Shown here one piece after another: positions 1 through 8,379 of a stretch of DNA of 45,867 nucleotides. The position numbers and the translations under genes are program-made. The stretch is from positions 412,886 to 458,752 of the forward strand of contig NZ_KB889561.1 of assembly GCF_000372745.1 (NCBI RefSeq), written 5' to 3'. The stretch is from Embleya scabrispora DSM 41855. Its GTDB lineage: Bacteria; Actinomycetota; Actinomycetes; Streptomycetales; Streptomycetaceae. The notes under the pieces are model-generated. The model saw only the letters and a program-made list of their open reading frames with translations. It was not told the DNA's origin and searched no databases. Position 1 is the stretch's first letter. Each line of letters opens with the position of its first letter.

Positions 1-55
1 CGCCGGGCCGAGCGAACGGCCGCGCGCCCGCACATCCGAATCGCGCGGGGTCGGT

Positions 56-640
56 TCAGGATTCGTCGCGCGCTTCGAGCGTGGCCATCTCCCGCGCGAG
101 CCGCGCCGCGCGGGTCGCGGTGGTGCGTGCCGTGACCAGGGTCAGGATCACGGCGTAGCGCCGCGTCCTGCCGAGCGCGTCGAACGACCGCGCCGCCCGC
201 GGGCTCGCCGCCAACGCCGCGGCGAGGTCGGGCGGGACGGTGGCGTCGCGCTGCGACTCGTAGGCGGCGGCCCATCTCCCGTCGGCTTTCGCGGCCTCGA
301 CCTCGGCCAGGCCGGACGGCCGCATCCGCCCCGCCGCGAGCAACTCCTCGACCTTGGCCACATTGACCTGCGACCAACGGCTGTGTGGCCGGCGGGGTAC
401 ATACTTCTGGAGGTAGTAGACCTCGTCGTGGGACTTCCGTTGGCCCGAGATCCAACCGTGGCACAGGCCGACATCCACCGCCTCGTCACTGGTCGGCGAC
501 GGGATGCCCGATCCCTTCTTCGCGATCTTCAGCCACACTGCGACCTTTTCGTCGCCGTGTGCCTCCAGCCAGTCCCCGAACTCCGCGGCGTCCCGGAAGA
601 CGATCACCTCGGCTTCGTTCGAGGCAGGTTCCGTCGACAC
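56..640 (-). CDS. YdeI/OmpD-associated (OmdA) family protein
   Basis: A 194-residue protein of the YdeI/OmpD-associated family. Seen: an N-terminal block followed by the family signature EAVDVGLCHGWISGQ (residues about 53-67), then a PRRPHSRWSQVNVAKVEEL-type segment (about 82-100) and a basic alpha-helical C-terminus. Family members are small cytoplasmic proteins linked in enterobacteria to stress and antimicrobial-peptide tolerance; the biochemical activity is not established. The frame stays open further upstream, but I chose GTG at 640 because AAGGAG lies 6 nt before it and the family homology begins just after. It is monocistronic, with a small hairpin (670-691) upstream. The family call is firm; any protective function here is inference. 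Confidence 0.85.
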   Translation of the reverse strand: MSTEPASNEAEVIVFRDAAEFGDWLEAHGDEKVAVWLKIAKKGSGIPSPTSDEAVDVGLCHGWISGQRKSHDEVYYLQKYVPRRPHSRWSQVNVAKVEELLAAGRMRPSGLAEVEAAKADGRWAAAYESQRDATVPPDLAAALAASPRAARSFDALGRTRRYAVILTLVTARTTATRAARLAREMATLEARDES

Positions 641-669
641 ACGCGACTCCTTCGGCCGAAAAGGTCCGC

Positions 670-691
670 CCACCACGTTCCCCCGTGGTGG
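670..691. repeat. 8-bp inverted repeat in the ydeI-like leader
   Basis: CCACCACG (670-677) and CGTGGTGG (684-691) pair perfectly around a TTCCCC loop, about 30 bp upstream of the GTG start at 640. It could be an operator or a leader hairpin. There is no T-run on the minus strand, so it is unlikely to be an intrinsic terminator. Confidence 0.4.
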
Positions 692-1134
692 CCCGAAACA
701 GCGAGACAAGGACGTTGTACACGCGGCCCGAAACGCCGTCCACCGGAACCCCCGACCGCCGACCCTCGGCAGCGACGGCCGGGTCGCGTACGAGGCCGGT
801 CGACGTCGCGGGACGGGGTCCGGGACCGCGGGGCGGTGGCACGACCATACGACCGGGCGGCAACCCGGGGACAACCGGACGGTATCCGACCGGCCGGGCA
901 ACTTTCATCCGGTCGTCGCGCCGGCCGCTTTATGGATACAAAGCAGCGACGAGACGCAACCAAAGTCGTCGAATTACCGGAATGGCAGCGGTGCGCCGGG
1001 CTGCGAATAGCTTGCGGAGAGGCCGAGTTCGTCGCGCCCAATGCCCCGGCCGGACTTCCTCTCCCGGGTGCTCGGTGCGATTCCCGCGCGGGCGACGGTC
1101 CGCGCACTCGCGGTGCGGGCCCATGGGATGGACA

Positions 1135-1168
1135 ACGACCCCGCCTGCGCAAGCGCCTGCGGGGTCGT
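1135..1168 (-). terminator. Stem-loop terminator downstream of lsr2
   Basis: ACGACCCCGC (1135-1144) pairs perfectly with GCGGGGTCGT (1159-1168). The interior can form a second 4-bp GCGC/GCGC stem capped by AA, after a CT/CT internal mismatch. It lies 117 nt downstream of the lsr2 stop. As is common in high-GC actinomycetes, there is no strong U-tract. Confidence 0.55.
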
Positions 1169-1284
1169 GGTCGTATCCGGGTCGTCGTGGTATCCGTGCG
1201 ATGTCGGGCATGGCCCGCGCAGGAAAGCCCCACCGCGGGGCGGCCGACGCGAACACCGCGCAGCCCGCGGACGCTTACCGGCCG

Positions 1285-1620
1285 TCAGTGGGCGGCCTGG
1301 TACCTCTCGATGAGATCCGCAGGTACCCGACCGCGCGCATTGACCTCGATGCCTTGCGACCTCGCCCATTCGCGGACCTTCACCGGGTCCGGGCCCTGGC
1401 CGGTGGTACGGGCTCCCTTGCGACCACGACGGGCGGCGGTACCGGTCTTGCGGGCGGCGCCGAAGTAGGGAGCCAACTTGTCCAGCAACTGCTGGTAGGT
1501 GTCCTCGCCGAGGTCGATCTCGTAGGTGACGCCATCCAACGCAAAAGTGTGGGTCGCGATGTCCTCGCCGGTCTCGCCGGTGACGTCATCGGTGTAGAGC
1601 GTGACTACGCGCTGAGCCAT
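1285..1620 (-). CDS. lsr2: Lsr2 family nucleoid-associated protein
   Basis: A 111-residue Lsr2 homologue, the actinobacterial H-NS analogue that bridges and silences AT-rich, often foreign, DNA. Seen: an N-terminal dimerisation part beginning MAQRVVTLYTDDVTG with the EIDLGEDTYQQL strand-helix, a basic linker rich in Ala/Arg/Lys (about 55-75), and a C-terminal DNA-binding domain VREWARSQGIEVNARGRVPADLIERY. The RGR tripeptide in that domain is the minor-groove AT-hook-like element. Length is normal (family about 105-115). The start is ATG at 1620, with AGGAAGGGG about 11 nt upstream. Streptomycetes often carry two Lsr2 paralogues; I cannot tell which this is. Confidence 0.95.
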   Translation of the reverse strand: MAQRVVTLYTDDVTGETGEDIATHTFALDGVTYEIDLGEDTYQQLLDKLAPYFGAARKTGTAARRGRKGARTTGQGPDPVKVREWARSQGIEVNARGRVPADLIERYQAAH

Positions 1621-2009
1621 TGTTGAGAATCCCCTTCCTGGGAGCGGGGAGATCGTACACCCAGAGCCCGAACACCGGCCTCCTTGAAAATCGACAACGG
1701 GATAACGACTCGGGCTCTCACCCGCGCGGAAGGCCCTCTGCGGCGTTGCACTCAATGCATGGGACGAGTTCCTGTGGTAGACGGAGACGGTTATGCCTTC
1801 GCCATCGACCGGCGAAAGATCGGCCGCCGGGAACATCCCGAAGCTTGGCATTTGCCGGCACCCGTCACACGCTTCCGGGGGAAATCGTCGCGATTCTCGG
1901 CACGGACTGGCCATCCGATCGACATAGGGTGTGCCGTACCTGCGGTGCGGGCACCACATCGGAGCCGGCGGGCCGGCCGGCTTCCGATCTCCAGAACCCG
2001 GAGTTGGCA
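1621..2009. other. Divergent intergenic region lsr2 / ASCH gene
   Basis: This 389-base stretch between divergently transcribed genes is locally lower in GC than its surroundings (for example around 1684-1710). It must contain both promoters. In the lsr2 leader, AGAGCCCGA (1663-1671) and TCGGGCTCT (1710-1718) are perfect 9-bp complements 38 nt apart and could fold the 5' UTR. On the minus strand, TACGAT lies near 1650-1660 as a possible -10 without a convincing -35. I see no gene. Confidence 0.5.
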
Positions 2010-2603
2010 TTGTTGTTCAGGCACGAGGTACTGACCAAAATCGCGTCCGGCGAGGTCGACCTGGCCTTTCGGCGGTGGCGCCGACCGGCGGTGTGCCCCG
2101 GCACCGCGCTGCGCACCGAGGTCGGCGTGCTGGAGGTCGGGGTGGTCGAGATCGTATCGGAGGACGACGTCTCGGACCGGGACGCACAGCGCGCGGGCTA
2201 CCCCGGGCGGGCGGAACTACTGGCCGACCAACGCCCGGGGGACGACCGGCGGTTGTACCGGATCGGCCTGCGCCTCACCGGCCCGGATCCGCGGGTGGGC
2301 CTGCGCGAGGACACCGACCTGTCGACGGCCGACCTCGACGAGATCGTCGCGGGACTGCGCCGTCTGGACGCGCGCGGCGGACGCGGTCCGTGGACCATCG
2401 CGATGCTGGAACTGATCGACGCCAACCCGGCCGTACGCGCCCCCGACCTGGCGGCCGGCGCCGGCCGGGAAACGGCACACTTCAAGGCGGACGTACGCAA
2501 GCTCAAGGAACGCGGTCTCACCGAGAGCCTGGACGTCGGCTACCGCATCTCACCGCGCGGGCGACTGGTACTCGACCACCTCACCCACACCGCGCGGGAC
2601 TGA
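2010..2603 (+). CDS. ASCH-domain protein with winged-helix-like C-terminus
   Basis: About 197 residues. The N-terminal half (LLFRHEVLTKIASGEVDLAFRRWRRP..., then GTALRTEVGVLEVGVVEIV) matches the ASCH fold: a G/A-S-G-E-x-x followed by an R-x-W element and a strand-rich core. ASCH proteins are proposed RNA-binding or RNA-modification proteins. The C-terminal half (about 115-195) ends KLKERGLTESLDVGYRISPRGRLVLDHL, which resembles a winged helix. I place the start at TTG 2010 because GGAG sits 6 nt upstream and the ASCH homology starts there; the frame is open upstream and a GTG near 1931 is possible. It is convergent with the MFS gene, with 28 bp between stops. The ASCH call is good; the biological role is unknown. 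Confidence 0.75.
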   Translation: MLFRHEVLTKIASGEVDLAFRRWRRPAVCPGTALRTEVGVLEVGVVEIVSEDDVSDRDAQRAGYPGRAELLADQRPGDDRRLYRIGLRLTGPDPRVGLREDTDLSTADLDEIVAGLRRLDARGGRGPWTIAMLELIDANPAVRAPDLAAGAGRETAHFKADVRKLKERGLTESLDVGYRISPRGRLVLDHLTHTARD

Positions 2604-2631
2604 CGATCTCGACACCCGAGCACGGGCGCGA

Positions 2632-3867
2632 TCAGGCGGCCGACTCCTTCCACGCGGCCTCGATGCGCACGGGTCGGGCGAGTTGCCGGCGCTCGGCCCA
2701 GCGGACGGCGAAGGGTACCGCCAGGCCGGTCAGGGCGAACAGCGCTCCCACGACATACCATCCGGGGCGGCCCCAGGTGATGCACAGTGAGATGAGCAGG
2801 CCCGGGCCGAGGGCCTCGGCGAGACCGGCTCCCAGGCCGAACACGCCGAGGTACTGGCCGGTGGCGTGTTCCGGCGCGAGCGCGAACGACAACTCGAACC
2901 CCCCGGCGGAGTGCCATAGTTCGCCGATGGTGTGGATCACCACCGCGGTCGTCAGCAGTGTCACGGCAGCCCATGCCGGAATGCCCGCGGACAGCGAGAC
3001 CAGCGCGCAGGAGACGAGGAAGGTCATCCCGGATCGGCGGTAGGCGCCCCCGCAGGCCGCCGGGGAATCGATGGCGCGACTGGCCCGTACCTGGAACGCG
3101 ATCACGATGACGGTATTGATCAGCATGGTGCCCGAGACGAGCCGGCGCGGGGCGGTGGTGGCCGCGACCAGCCAGAGCGGAATGGCCACGGTGAGCACCT
3201 TGAACTGGATCGCCATGACGCCGTCCAGCGCGGTGAGCAGAAGGTAGGGGTGGTCTCGGAGCGCGACCCAGCGTGGGCCTTCGGCGGTGGGTTCGGCCGT
3301 GACCGCCGGCACGAAGGCGACGATCACCGCGGCGGCCCCGACGGCGGTCGCGGTGCCGACGACGAGCAGTTGGTAGGCGGTATGGGTGCCCACTTGGACG
3401 ACCCAGCCCGCCAGGAGGGCGCCGAGGGAGATGCCGATGTTGGTCACGGCGCGGAGATAGGCGCGGAATTCCTGTGGCCGGTCCCCTCCGTAGCGCCTGA
3501 TCAACGGACTGCGTGCGGCCAGTCCGGCCGCCTGGGCCCCGGTGGCCGTGCCCACCGCGAGAACGAACGGCCAGAAGCCGTCCACCCACAGGAAGCCGGC
3601 CGTGGCCAGCGCGCGTACGACGAGTGTGCTCACGTAGACACCGCGTGCGCCGTACCGGTCCGCGAGGTGGCCGGCGGCTATGCCCACGGCGAGCGAGACG
3701 AAGCCGGCGATGCCGAGTCCGAGACCCACCAGGCCGGCCGAAAGACGGACGTCCTCGGTGAAGTACAGCACCCCGGCGGTCAGGTAGAGGCCGCTGCCGA
3801 CGGTGTAGACGAAATTGGCGGCCGCGATGACGCGTTGCGGTCCGGCGTCCGGCAGCAGGTGGGGCAT
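2632..3867 (-). CDS. MFS transporter (12 TM)
   Basis: A 411-residue major facilitator. About 12 hydrophobic segments are visible, beginning with FVYTVGSGLYLTAGVLYF. The signature between TM2 and TM3, GHLADRYGARGVYV, is the MFS motif A (G-x-x-x-D-R-x-G-x-R). Substrate is unpredictable; related actinobacterial proteins are annotated as drug or metabolite exporters. The start is ATG 3867, with GGAG 7-8 nt upstream. A 12-bp inverted repeat lies about 50 bp upstream. The gene stands alone, facing the ASCH gene and downstream of the MMPL gene on the same strand. Confidence 0.9.
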   Translation of the reverse strand: MPHLLPDAGPQRVIAAANFVYTVGSGLYLTAGVLYFTEDVRLSAGLVGLGLGIAGFVSLAVGIAAGHLADRYGARGVYVSTLVVRALATAGFLWVDGFWPFVLAVGTATGAQAAGLAARSPLIRRYGGDRPQEFRAYLRAVTNIGISLGALLAGWVVQVGTHTAYQLLVVGTATAVGAAAVIVAFVPAVTAEPTAEGPRWVALRDHPYLLLTALDGVMAIQFKVLTVAIPLWLVAATTAPRRLVSGTMLINTVIVIAFQVRASRAIDSPAACGGAYRRSGMTFLVSCALVSLSAGIPAWAAVTLLTTAVVIHTIGELWHSAGGFELSFALAPEHATGQYLGVFGLGAGLAEALGPGLLISLCITWGRPGWYVVGALFALTGLAVPFAVRWAERRQLARPVRIEAAWKESAA

Positions 3868-3913
3868 CGTGTGGCTCCGCGTCCTCGACGGTCGATGACA
3901 ACCGGGCAACCTT

Positions 3914-3925
3914 GTTGCATACAAC
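3914..3925. promoter_or_regulatory. Possible operator upstream of MFS gene
   Basis: GTTGCATACAAC is an inverted repeat (GTTG/CAAC around CATA) 47-58 bp upstream of the MFS start, in a locally AT-richer stretch that also repeats TTGC/GCAA. No adjacent regulator gene is present, so the binding protein is unknown. Confidence 0.3.
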
Positions 3926-4133
3926 TCGCAATAGCAAGCCTTTTGCGTCTGGCGGACATTGCGCGGGCCGGTGGCGGTAACGACGGACCGGGTCGACCGG
4001 CGCGACCCCGTCGGACGCGGGCGCGTGGAGGCGGCGCCGGCGGAGGAAGCTGCTCCTTCGCCGGCACCGCCGCGTCGTCGACGTGTGGCCGTCGGCGGTG
4101 TGGTCTTCGACCACCGGGGGCGTCGCCGTGCGG

Positions 4134-6317
4134 TCAGCCGTGTTCCAGGGCGATTTTCGGCAGGGCGCGGTCCAGCGGGTTCGGGAGCCACCACGCCTTG
4201 CGGCCGAGCAGACGCATCACCGCGGGCACGATCAGACAGCGGATCACCACCGCGTCGAGCAGGATCGCCACCGCCAGGCCCAGGCCGAACTGTTGGAGCA
4301 TGCGGTCCTCGCTCAGTACGAAGGCACCGAAGACCACGATCATGATGGCCGCGGCGGCGGTGATCACCCGGCCCGTGCTCGCCGGCCCTTCGCGAACCGC
4401 GAGCGCGGCGTCCCGCGTGCGCTGCCACTCCTCGTGGATGCGGGCGAGCAGGAAGACCTCGTAGTCCATCGAGAGCCCGAAGACGATCGCGAAGATCATC
4501 ACCGGGATGAATGCCTCGATCGGTCCCTCCTGCACGCCGAACATGCCGTGCTGGAAGACCAGCGTGATCACGCCCATCGCGGCGCCGATGCTGAGCAGGT
4601 TGAGCAACGCGGCCTTCAGCGGTACCAGGATCGACCGGAAGACCAGCAGGAGCAGGACGAACGACAGGCCCACCACGATGGCCACGAACAGCGGCAGTCG
4701 ATCGGCCACCTTGGCCGCGAAGTCCTCGACCGCGGCCGTACCGCCGCCGACCAGGACGGTCGCGCCGGTGCCGCGCTCCACCGCGGGCATCACGTCCTCG
4801 CGCAGGTGCTCGACCAGCCGGGTGGTCTCCTCGTCCTGGGGCGCGGACTTCGGGTAGGCGATCACCGTGGACACGCTCGGATCGCCGGAGGGAAGAATCG
4901 GGCTCACCGCGGCGATGCCGGGCGTGCCTTCGAGGGTCGCCCGGGTCCGCTCCGCCGCGCCGCCGTCGCCCTCGACGACCACGAACAGCGGCCCGTTGAA
5001 CCCGGGCCCGAACCCGTCCGCGAGCAGGTCGTACGCCTGCCGACTGGTCTTGGTCGCCGCGTCGTTGCCCGCGTCGGCGAAGCCGAGGCGCATGTCGACC
5101 GCCGGTGCGCTCAGCCCGACCAGGGCGACGACCGGGACGATCAGCGCGATCCACGGACGCCGCTGCACCCAGGCGGCCCACGCACGCCACCTGGTGCCCT
5201 CGGCGACCTTGGCCTTCGCCGCGCGCCGCTCCACGTTGCGCTTGATGCGCTTGCCGAACAGGCCCAGCAGTGCGGGCAGCAGGGTCAGCGACGCGAGCAT
5301 GGTGGTCAGCACGGTCAGCGCGACCGCGAGCGCGACGCCGCGCAGCGAGCCCAGACCCAGCGTGACCAGGCCGAGCAGCGCGATGATCACCGTGCAGGCC
5401 GCGAAGAACACGGTCCGGCCGGCGGTGTCCAGGGCACGCCGGGTCGCCTGTTCGGCGTCCGCGCCGCGCAGCAGCTCGGCCCGGTAGCGGGAGAAGATGA
5501 GCAGCGCGTAGTCCACCCCGACGCCCAGGCCCACCAGCAGCATCACCGGCGGCGTGAAGTCGGCGATGTCGGCCAGGTGCGATGCGAGTACCACCACGCC
5601 GAGGGTGCTGCCGACGGCGAAGACCGCGGTCAACAGCGGTACGGCTGCGGCCACCAGGGACCCGAACAGGAACACCAGCACGATCAGCGCGCCGAGCATG
5701 CCCGCGCCCTCGGCCGCACCGCCGCCGCCCTCCTGGGCGCCCCGGATCTGGTCACCGCCCAGTTCCACCCGCAGCGTCGCATCGCTCGTCTCGGCATCCT
5801 GCGCGATATCGATGATTTCGCGCACCGCGTCCTTGGGTACGTCGGTGCCCACACCGTCCAGGGTCACCGTCGCGTACGCGGTCAGTTCGTCGTGGGACAC
5901 CGCGCCCGCGTCGGCGTAGGGGCTGCGCACCTCCGCGACGTGCGGCAGGCCGCGCACCGCGCCGAGCATGCGCTCGACCCGGTCGCGGGTCGCCGGCGCG
6001 GACACCGGTGTCTTGTCGTGCAGGACGATCTGCACGCTGTCGCCGGCCTGGGTGGCGCCGTGCCGCTTCAACGATTCGGCGGCGTGCTGCGACTCGGTGC
6101 CCGGGAGCGAGAAGTCGTTGTGGTAGTCGCTGCCGATCACCATCGCGATGCCGCTCACCGAGATCAGCACCGCGACCCACACCAGCAGGGCCACCTTGCG
6201 GCGGCGGTGGGCCCAGCTCGCGATGCGCTCGAACACGCTCGGGCGGTGGGTGCGTGGCGGAGGCGACGGGTCGGCGACGACGCCGGGCGAGGGATGTGGA
6301 ACCGGGGTCTCGGACAT
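4134..6317 (-). CDS. MMPL/RND-family membrane transporter
   Basis: 727 residues, the usual size for actinobacterial MMPL proteins. Seen: a proline-rich cytoplasmic N-terminus, TM1 (about 45-65), a large extracytoplasmic loop with GSDYHNDFSLPGTESQ near its start, then a TM2-6 bundle including FTPPVMLLVGLGVGVDYALL. A second half repeats this plan (PVVALVGLSAPAVDM..., then MIFAIVFGLSMDYEVFLLARI). The GxGVDYALL and GLSMDYEVFLL motifs, with buried Asp-Tyr pairs, are the proton-relay signature of the family. Members export lipids, siderophores or other hydrophobic metabolites. The start is ATG 6317, which lacks a strong Shine-Dalgarno sequence. The gene lies 278 bp downstream of the response regulator and has its own upstream repeat array (6500-6528). 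Confidence 0.92.
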   Translation of the reverse strand: MSETPVPHPSPGVVADPSPPPRTHRPSVFERIASWAHRRRKVALLVWVAVLISVSGIAMVIGSDYHNDFSLPGTESQHAAESLKRHGATQAGDSVQIVLHDKTPVSAPATRDRVERMLGAVRGLPHVAEVRSPYADAGAVSHDELTAYATVTLDGVGTDVPKDAVREIIDIAQDAETSDATLRVELGGDQIRGAQEGGGGAAEGAGMLGALIVLVFLFGSLVAAAVPLLTAVFAVGSTLGVVVLASHLADIADFTPPVMLLVGLGVGVDYALLIFSRYRAELLRGADAEQATRRALDTAGRTVFFAACTVIIALLGLVTLGLGSLRGVALAVALTVLTTMLASLTLLPALLGLFGKRIKRNVERRAAKAKVAEGTRWRAWAAWVQRRPWIALIVPVVALVGLSAPAVDMRLGFADAGNDAATKTSRQAYDLLADGFGPGFNGPLFVVVEGDGGAAERTRATLEGTPGIAAVSPILPSGDPSVSTVIAYPKSAPQDEETTRLVEHLREDVMPAVERGTGATVLVGGGTAAVEDFAAKVADRLPLFVAIVVGLSFVLLLLVFRSILVPLKAALLNLLSIGAAMGVITLVFQHGMFGVQEGPIEAFIPVMIFAIVFGLSMDYEVFLLARIHEEWQRTRDAALAVREGPASTGRVITAAAAIMIVVFGAFVLSEDRMLQQFGLGLAVAILLDAVVIRCLIVPAVMRLLGRKAWWLPNPLDRALPKIALEHG

Positions 6318-6499
6318 GACGTGCTCGTTCCGCCGGAGGACTTGGGGACGTGGTGTCGCTCGTCCACAAGCCTCTCGGTGGGATCGCCGCCGAACGTCCT
6401 GCCCAGGCACGGTGTGGGCGGACGCCCCCGGTGGGCCCGCCGCGTCGGCGGATACCCCCACGGTTGCGACCGCCGTACACCCCCGGTTGTGGGTCGCCG

Positions 6500-6528
6500 C
6501 CGAACCGCCACCGAACCACCGCCGAACC
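6500..6528 (-). promoter_or_regulatory. Three CCGAACC direct repeats at 11-bp spacing
   Basis: The heptamer CCGAACC occurs at 6500-6506, 6511-6517 and 6522-6528, exactly 11 bp apart, which is one helical turn. Read on the minus strand it is GGTTCGG, pointing toward the MMPL gene that starts 183 bp downstream. Phased direct heptamers are typical of activator sites such as SARP or OmpR-type sites. The response regulator encoded next door is NarL-type, so the cognate factor is uncertain. Confidence 0.4.
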
Positions 6529-6595
6529 GCCCCGTCCGCCCCCGCGCCGTCCCCATCGGCGCCCCGACCGGCCCCGTGACCGCTCCGGAGCGGGG

Positions 6596-7261
6596 TCAGC
6601 TCGACCAGCCGGGCGTCACCATCCCCGACTCGTAGGCCAGCACGACCAGTTGGGCCCGGTCGCGAACCTCGGTCTTGGTCATGATCCGGCTCACGTGCGT
6701 CTTGGCCGTCGCCGGGCTCAGCCCGAGCCGCGCCGCGATCTCGTCGTTGGACAGCCCGGCCGCGACCAGCACCATCACCTCGCGTTCGCGATCGGTCAAC
6801 GCCCCCACGCGCGGGTCGGGTTCCGGCGGTGCGACCCGGCCGGCGAATTCGGCGATCAGCCGGCGCGTGATCGTGGGCGAGATCAGCGCGTCGCCGCGCG
6901 CCACCACCCGTACACCGTGGATCAGTTCGACCGGTTCGGTGTCCTTGACCAGGAATCCGCTCGCACCCGCACGCAGAGCGCCGTACACGTACTCGTCCAG
7001 GTCGAACGTGGTCAGGATGACCACCCGGACCTCGGCCGAGCGCGGGTCGGCGATGATCCGACGGGCCGCCTCCAGACCGTCCAGGCGCGGCATGCGGATG
7101 TCCATCAGCACGACGTCCGGGAGCAGTTCGCCCGCGAGCCGAACCGCCTCCGCGCCGTCGACGGCCTCGCCGACCACGCCGATGTCGTCCTCGTTGTCCA
7201 GGATCCAGCGCAGGCCGGCCCGGACCAGCGCCTGATCGTCCGCGAGCAGCACCCGGATCAC
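6596..7261 (-). CDS. NarL/LuxR-family response regulator
   Basis: 221 residues. The REC domain is at 1-120, with acidic pocket D8/D9, phosphoacceptor D54 in VVLMDIRMP, T in LTTF and K in LVKDTE. A flexible linker precedes a C-terminal LuxR-type HTH (about 150-215: LTDREREVMVLVAAGLSNDEIAARLGLS...TAKTHVSRIM). The start is GTG 7261, overlapping the stop of the upstream kinase remnant by GTGA, so it was evolutionarily coupled to a kinase gene. Because that kinase has lost its catalytic core, this regulator must be orphaned, cross-phosphorylated or inactive. It may act on the MMPL gene downstream. Confidence 0.93.
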   Translation of the reverse strand: MIRVLLADDQALVRAGLRWILDNEDDIGVVGEAVDGAEAVRLAGELLPDVVLMDIRMPRLDGLEAARRIIADPRSAEVRVVILTTFDLDEYVYGALRAGASGFLVKDTEPVELIHGVRVVARGDALISPTITRRLIAEFAGRVAPPEPDPRVGALTDREREVMVLVAAGLSNDEIAARLGLSPATAKTHVSRIMTKTEVRDRAQLVVLAYESGMVTPGWSS

Positions 7262-7578
7262 GCCGCTCCCTCCCGGCGCAGCGGCAGCGATGCGCTGACC
7301 CGGTACCCGCCACCCGGCCGCGCCCCGGCGGTGAACTCCCCGCCCAGCGCCCGGGCCCGCTCACCCATGCCCGCGACGCCGCTGCCGGCACCGCCGCCGG
7401 GCCCGGCGGGTTCGCCCGACGCGCCGACGACCGGCACCAGGCCCAGCATGTCCGTGTTGTCCATCGGCGCCATGTCCACGATCGTGAACACGACCACGAA
7501 CGCACCGACGACCGCGGTGAACGACGCGTCCGAAGCGCGACCGCGCACCCACGCGGGTATTCGCGAAACGCTACCCAT
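7258..7578 (-). pseudogene. Internally deleted sensor histidine kinase remnant
   Basis: 106 residues from ATG 7578. Seen: a short basic N-terminus and one hydrophobic segment (FTAVVGAFVVVFTIVDM). The sequence then passes directly into GASGEPAGPGGGAGSGVAGM and GERARALGGEFTAG...GGGYRVSASLPL. That tail is the end of a NarL-family histidine kinase (the linker after the G1 box, the G2 box, the last strands). The dimerisation/His-box helix, the N box and the G1 box are all missing. The frame remains open, and the GTGA overlap with the regulator gene is intact, so this looks like an in-frame internal deletion of roughly 250-300 codons. It cannot be a kinase; a residual membrane peptide could still be made. 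Confidence 0.8.
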
Positions 7579-7701
7579 GATCGGCAGCATAGGGGGCGAC
7601 CGGGTCGGCGCCGCCGGAGCCGGGCGGGTTGTGTGATCCGGGGCGGCCTCGCCCGGCGACCCGGCAAAGCCCTCCACGCGAAACGCCAGGCGCGCCCCGC
7701 C

Positions 7702-8379
7702 CTAGGCGCAGCCGCCCGGTGCGATCAACCCCGTTTCGTAGGCGAGCACCACCGCCTGCACCCGGTCGCGCAGGTTCAGTTTCGACAGGATGCGGCCGAT
7801 GTGCGTCTTGACCGTGGTCGGGCTCAGCGACAGGCGCTCCGCGAGCTCGGCGTTGCTGAGGCCGGTCGCGAGCAGCCGGAGCACCTCCAGCTCGCGCGGC
7901 GTCAGCTCGGACAGGTCGCGCGGTGGTGCCGCGCGCGGCTCGTCGCGGTGCGCGAAGCGCTCGATCAGCCGGCGGGTGATGGTCGGCGCGAGCAGGGCGT
8001 CACCGGCCTGGACCAGGCACACCGCGGCGACCAGTTGCTCGGGTGTGACGTCCTTGAGCAGGAAGCCGCTGGCTCCGGCAGTGAGCGCGGCGTAGACGTA
8101 GTGGTCCAGGTCGTACGTGGTCAGGATGATCACCCGGGTGCCGGCCGCGCCGCCGTCGGCCAGGATGCGCCGGGTGGCCTCGATGCCGTCCATCTGCGGC
8201 ATGCGGATGTCCATGAGCACCACGTCGGGCCTGGTGCGCCGCACCGCGGCGATCGCCTCGGTGCCGTTGGCCGCCTCGGCCGCCACCTCGATGCCGTCCG
8301 AGGCCAGGATCATCCCGAAGCCGGTCCGCACCAGCGCCTGGTCGTCGGCGATCACCACACGCAGCGCCGGCCGGTTCAC
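7702..8379 (-). CDS. NarL/LuxR-family response regulator
   Basis: 225 residues. REC domain with D12/D13, phospho-Asp D57 in VVLMDIRMP, T in ILTTY and K in LLKDVTP, then a LuxR HTH (LTPRELEVLRLLATGLSNAELAERLSLS...VKTHIGRILSKL). The start is GTG 8379, with a GTGA overlap with the upstream kinase gene, so translation is coupled. It is about 60% similar by eye to the other regulator in this window, suggesting paralogous duplication of a two-component pair. The probable target is the divergent ABC exporter operon, whose control region holds an inverted repeat at 9734-9757. Confidence 0.95.
   Translation of the reverse strand: MNRPALRVVIADDQALVRTGFGMILASDGIEVAAEAANGTEAIAAVRRTRPDVVLMDIRMPQMDGIEATRRILADGGAAGTRVIILTTYDLDHYVYAALTAGASGFLLKDVTPEQLVAAVCLVQAGDALLAPTITRRLIERFAHRDEPRAAPPRDLSELTPRELEVLRLLATGLSNAELAERLSLSPTTVKTHIGRILSKLNLRDRVQAVVLAYETGLIAPGGCA

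Larger units (their letters stand above)
641..1284. other. Intergenic region between ydeI-like gene and lsr2
   Basis: This 644-base stretch holds no convincing gene. Overlapping frames give only Arg/Pro-rich low-complexity translations. It contains an 8-bp stem-loop at 670-691 close to the ydeI-like start and the lsr2 terminator at 1135-1168. The promoter of the ydeI-like gene should lie here, but I see no clear -35/-10 pair. Confidence 0.6.

Noticed and set aside
1620-2009. Extending the ASCH gene to the start of its open frame
   Set aside because: The added residues are unlike the family and overlap the lsr2 promoter. A ribosome site supports TTG 2010.
4096-4117. Hairpin GTGGTC-TTC-GACCAC after the MMPL gene as a terminator
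   Set aside because: Only a 6-bp stem with a 3-nt loop; too weak compared with the 15-22 bp terminators elsewhere in the window.
2632-5190. An 852-codon minus-strand frame spanning the MFS gene and antisense-frame of the MMPL gene
   Set aside because: Only the last 411 codons have membrane-protein character; the upstream part is an Arg/Gly-rich alternative frame of the MMPL gene, a high-GC artefact.
6481-6540. Treating the CCG-rich tract as a CRISPR-like or satellite array
   Set aside because: Units are only 7 bp with 4-bp spacers and three copies; it is better viewed as a possible regulatory array or simple sequence.
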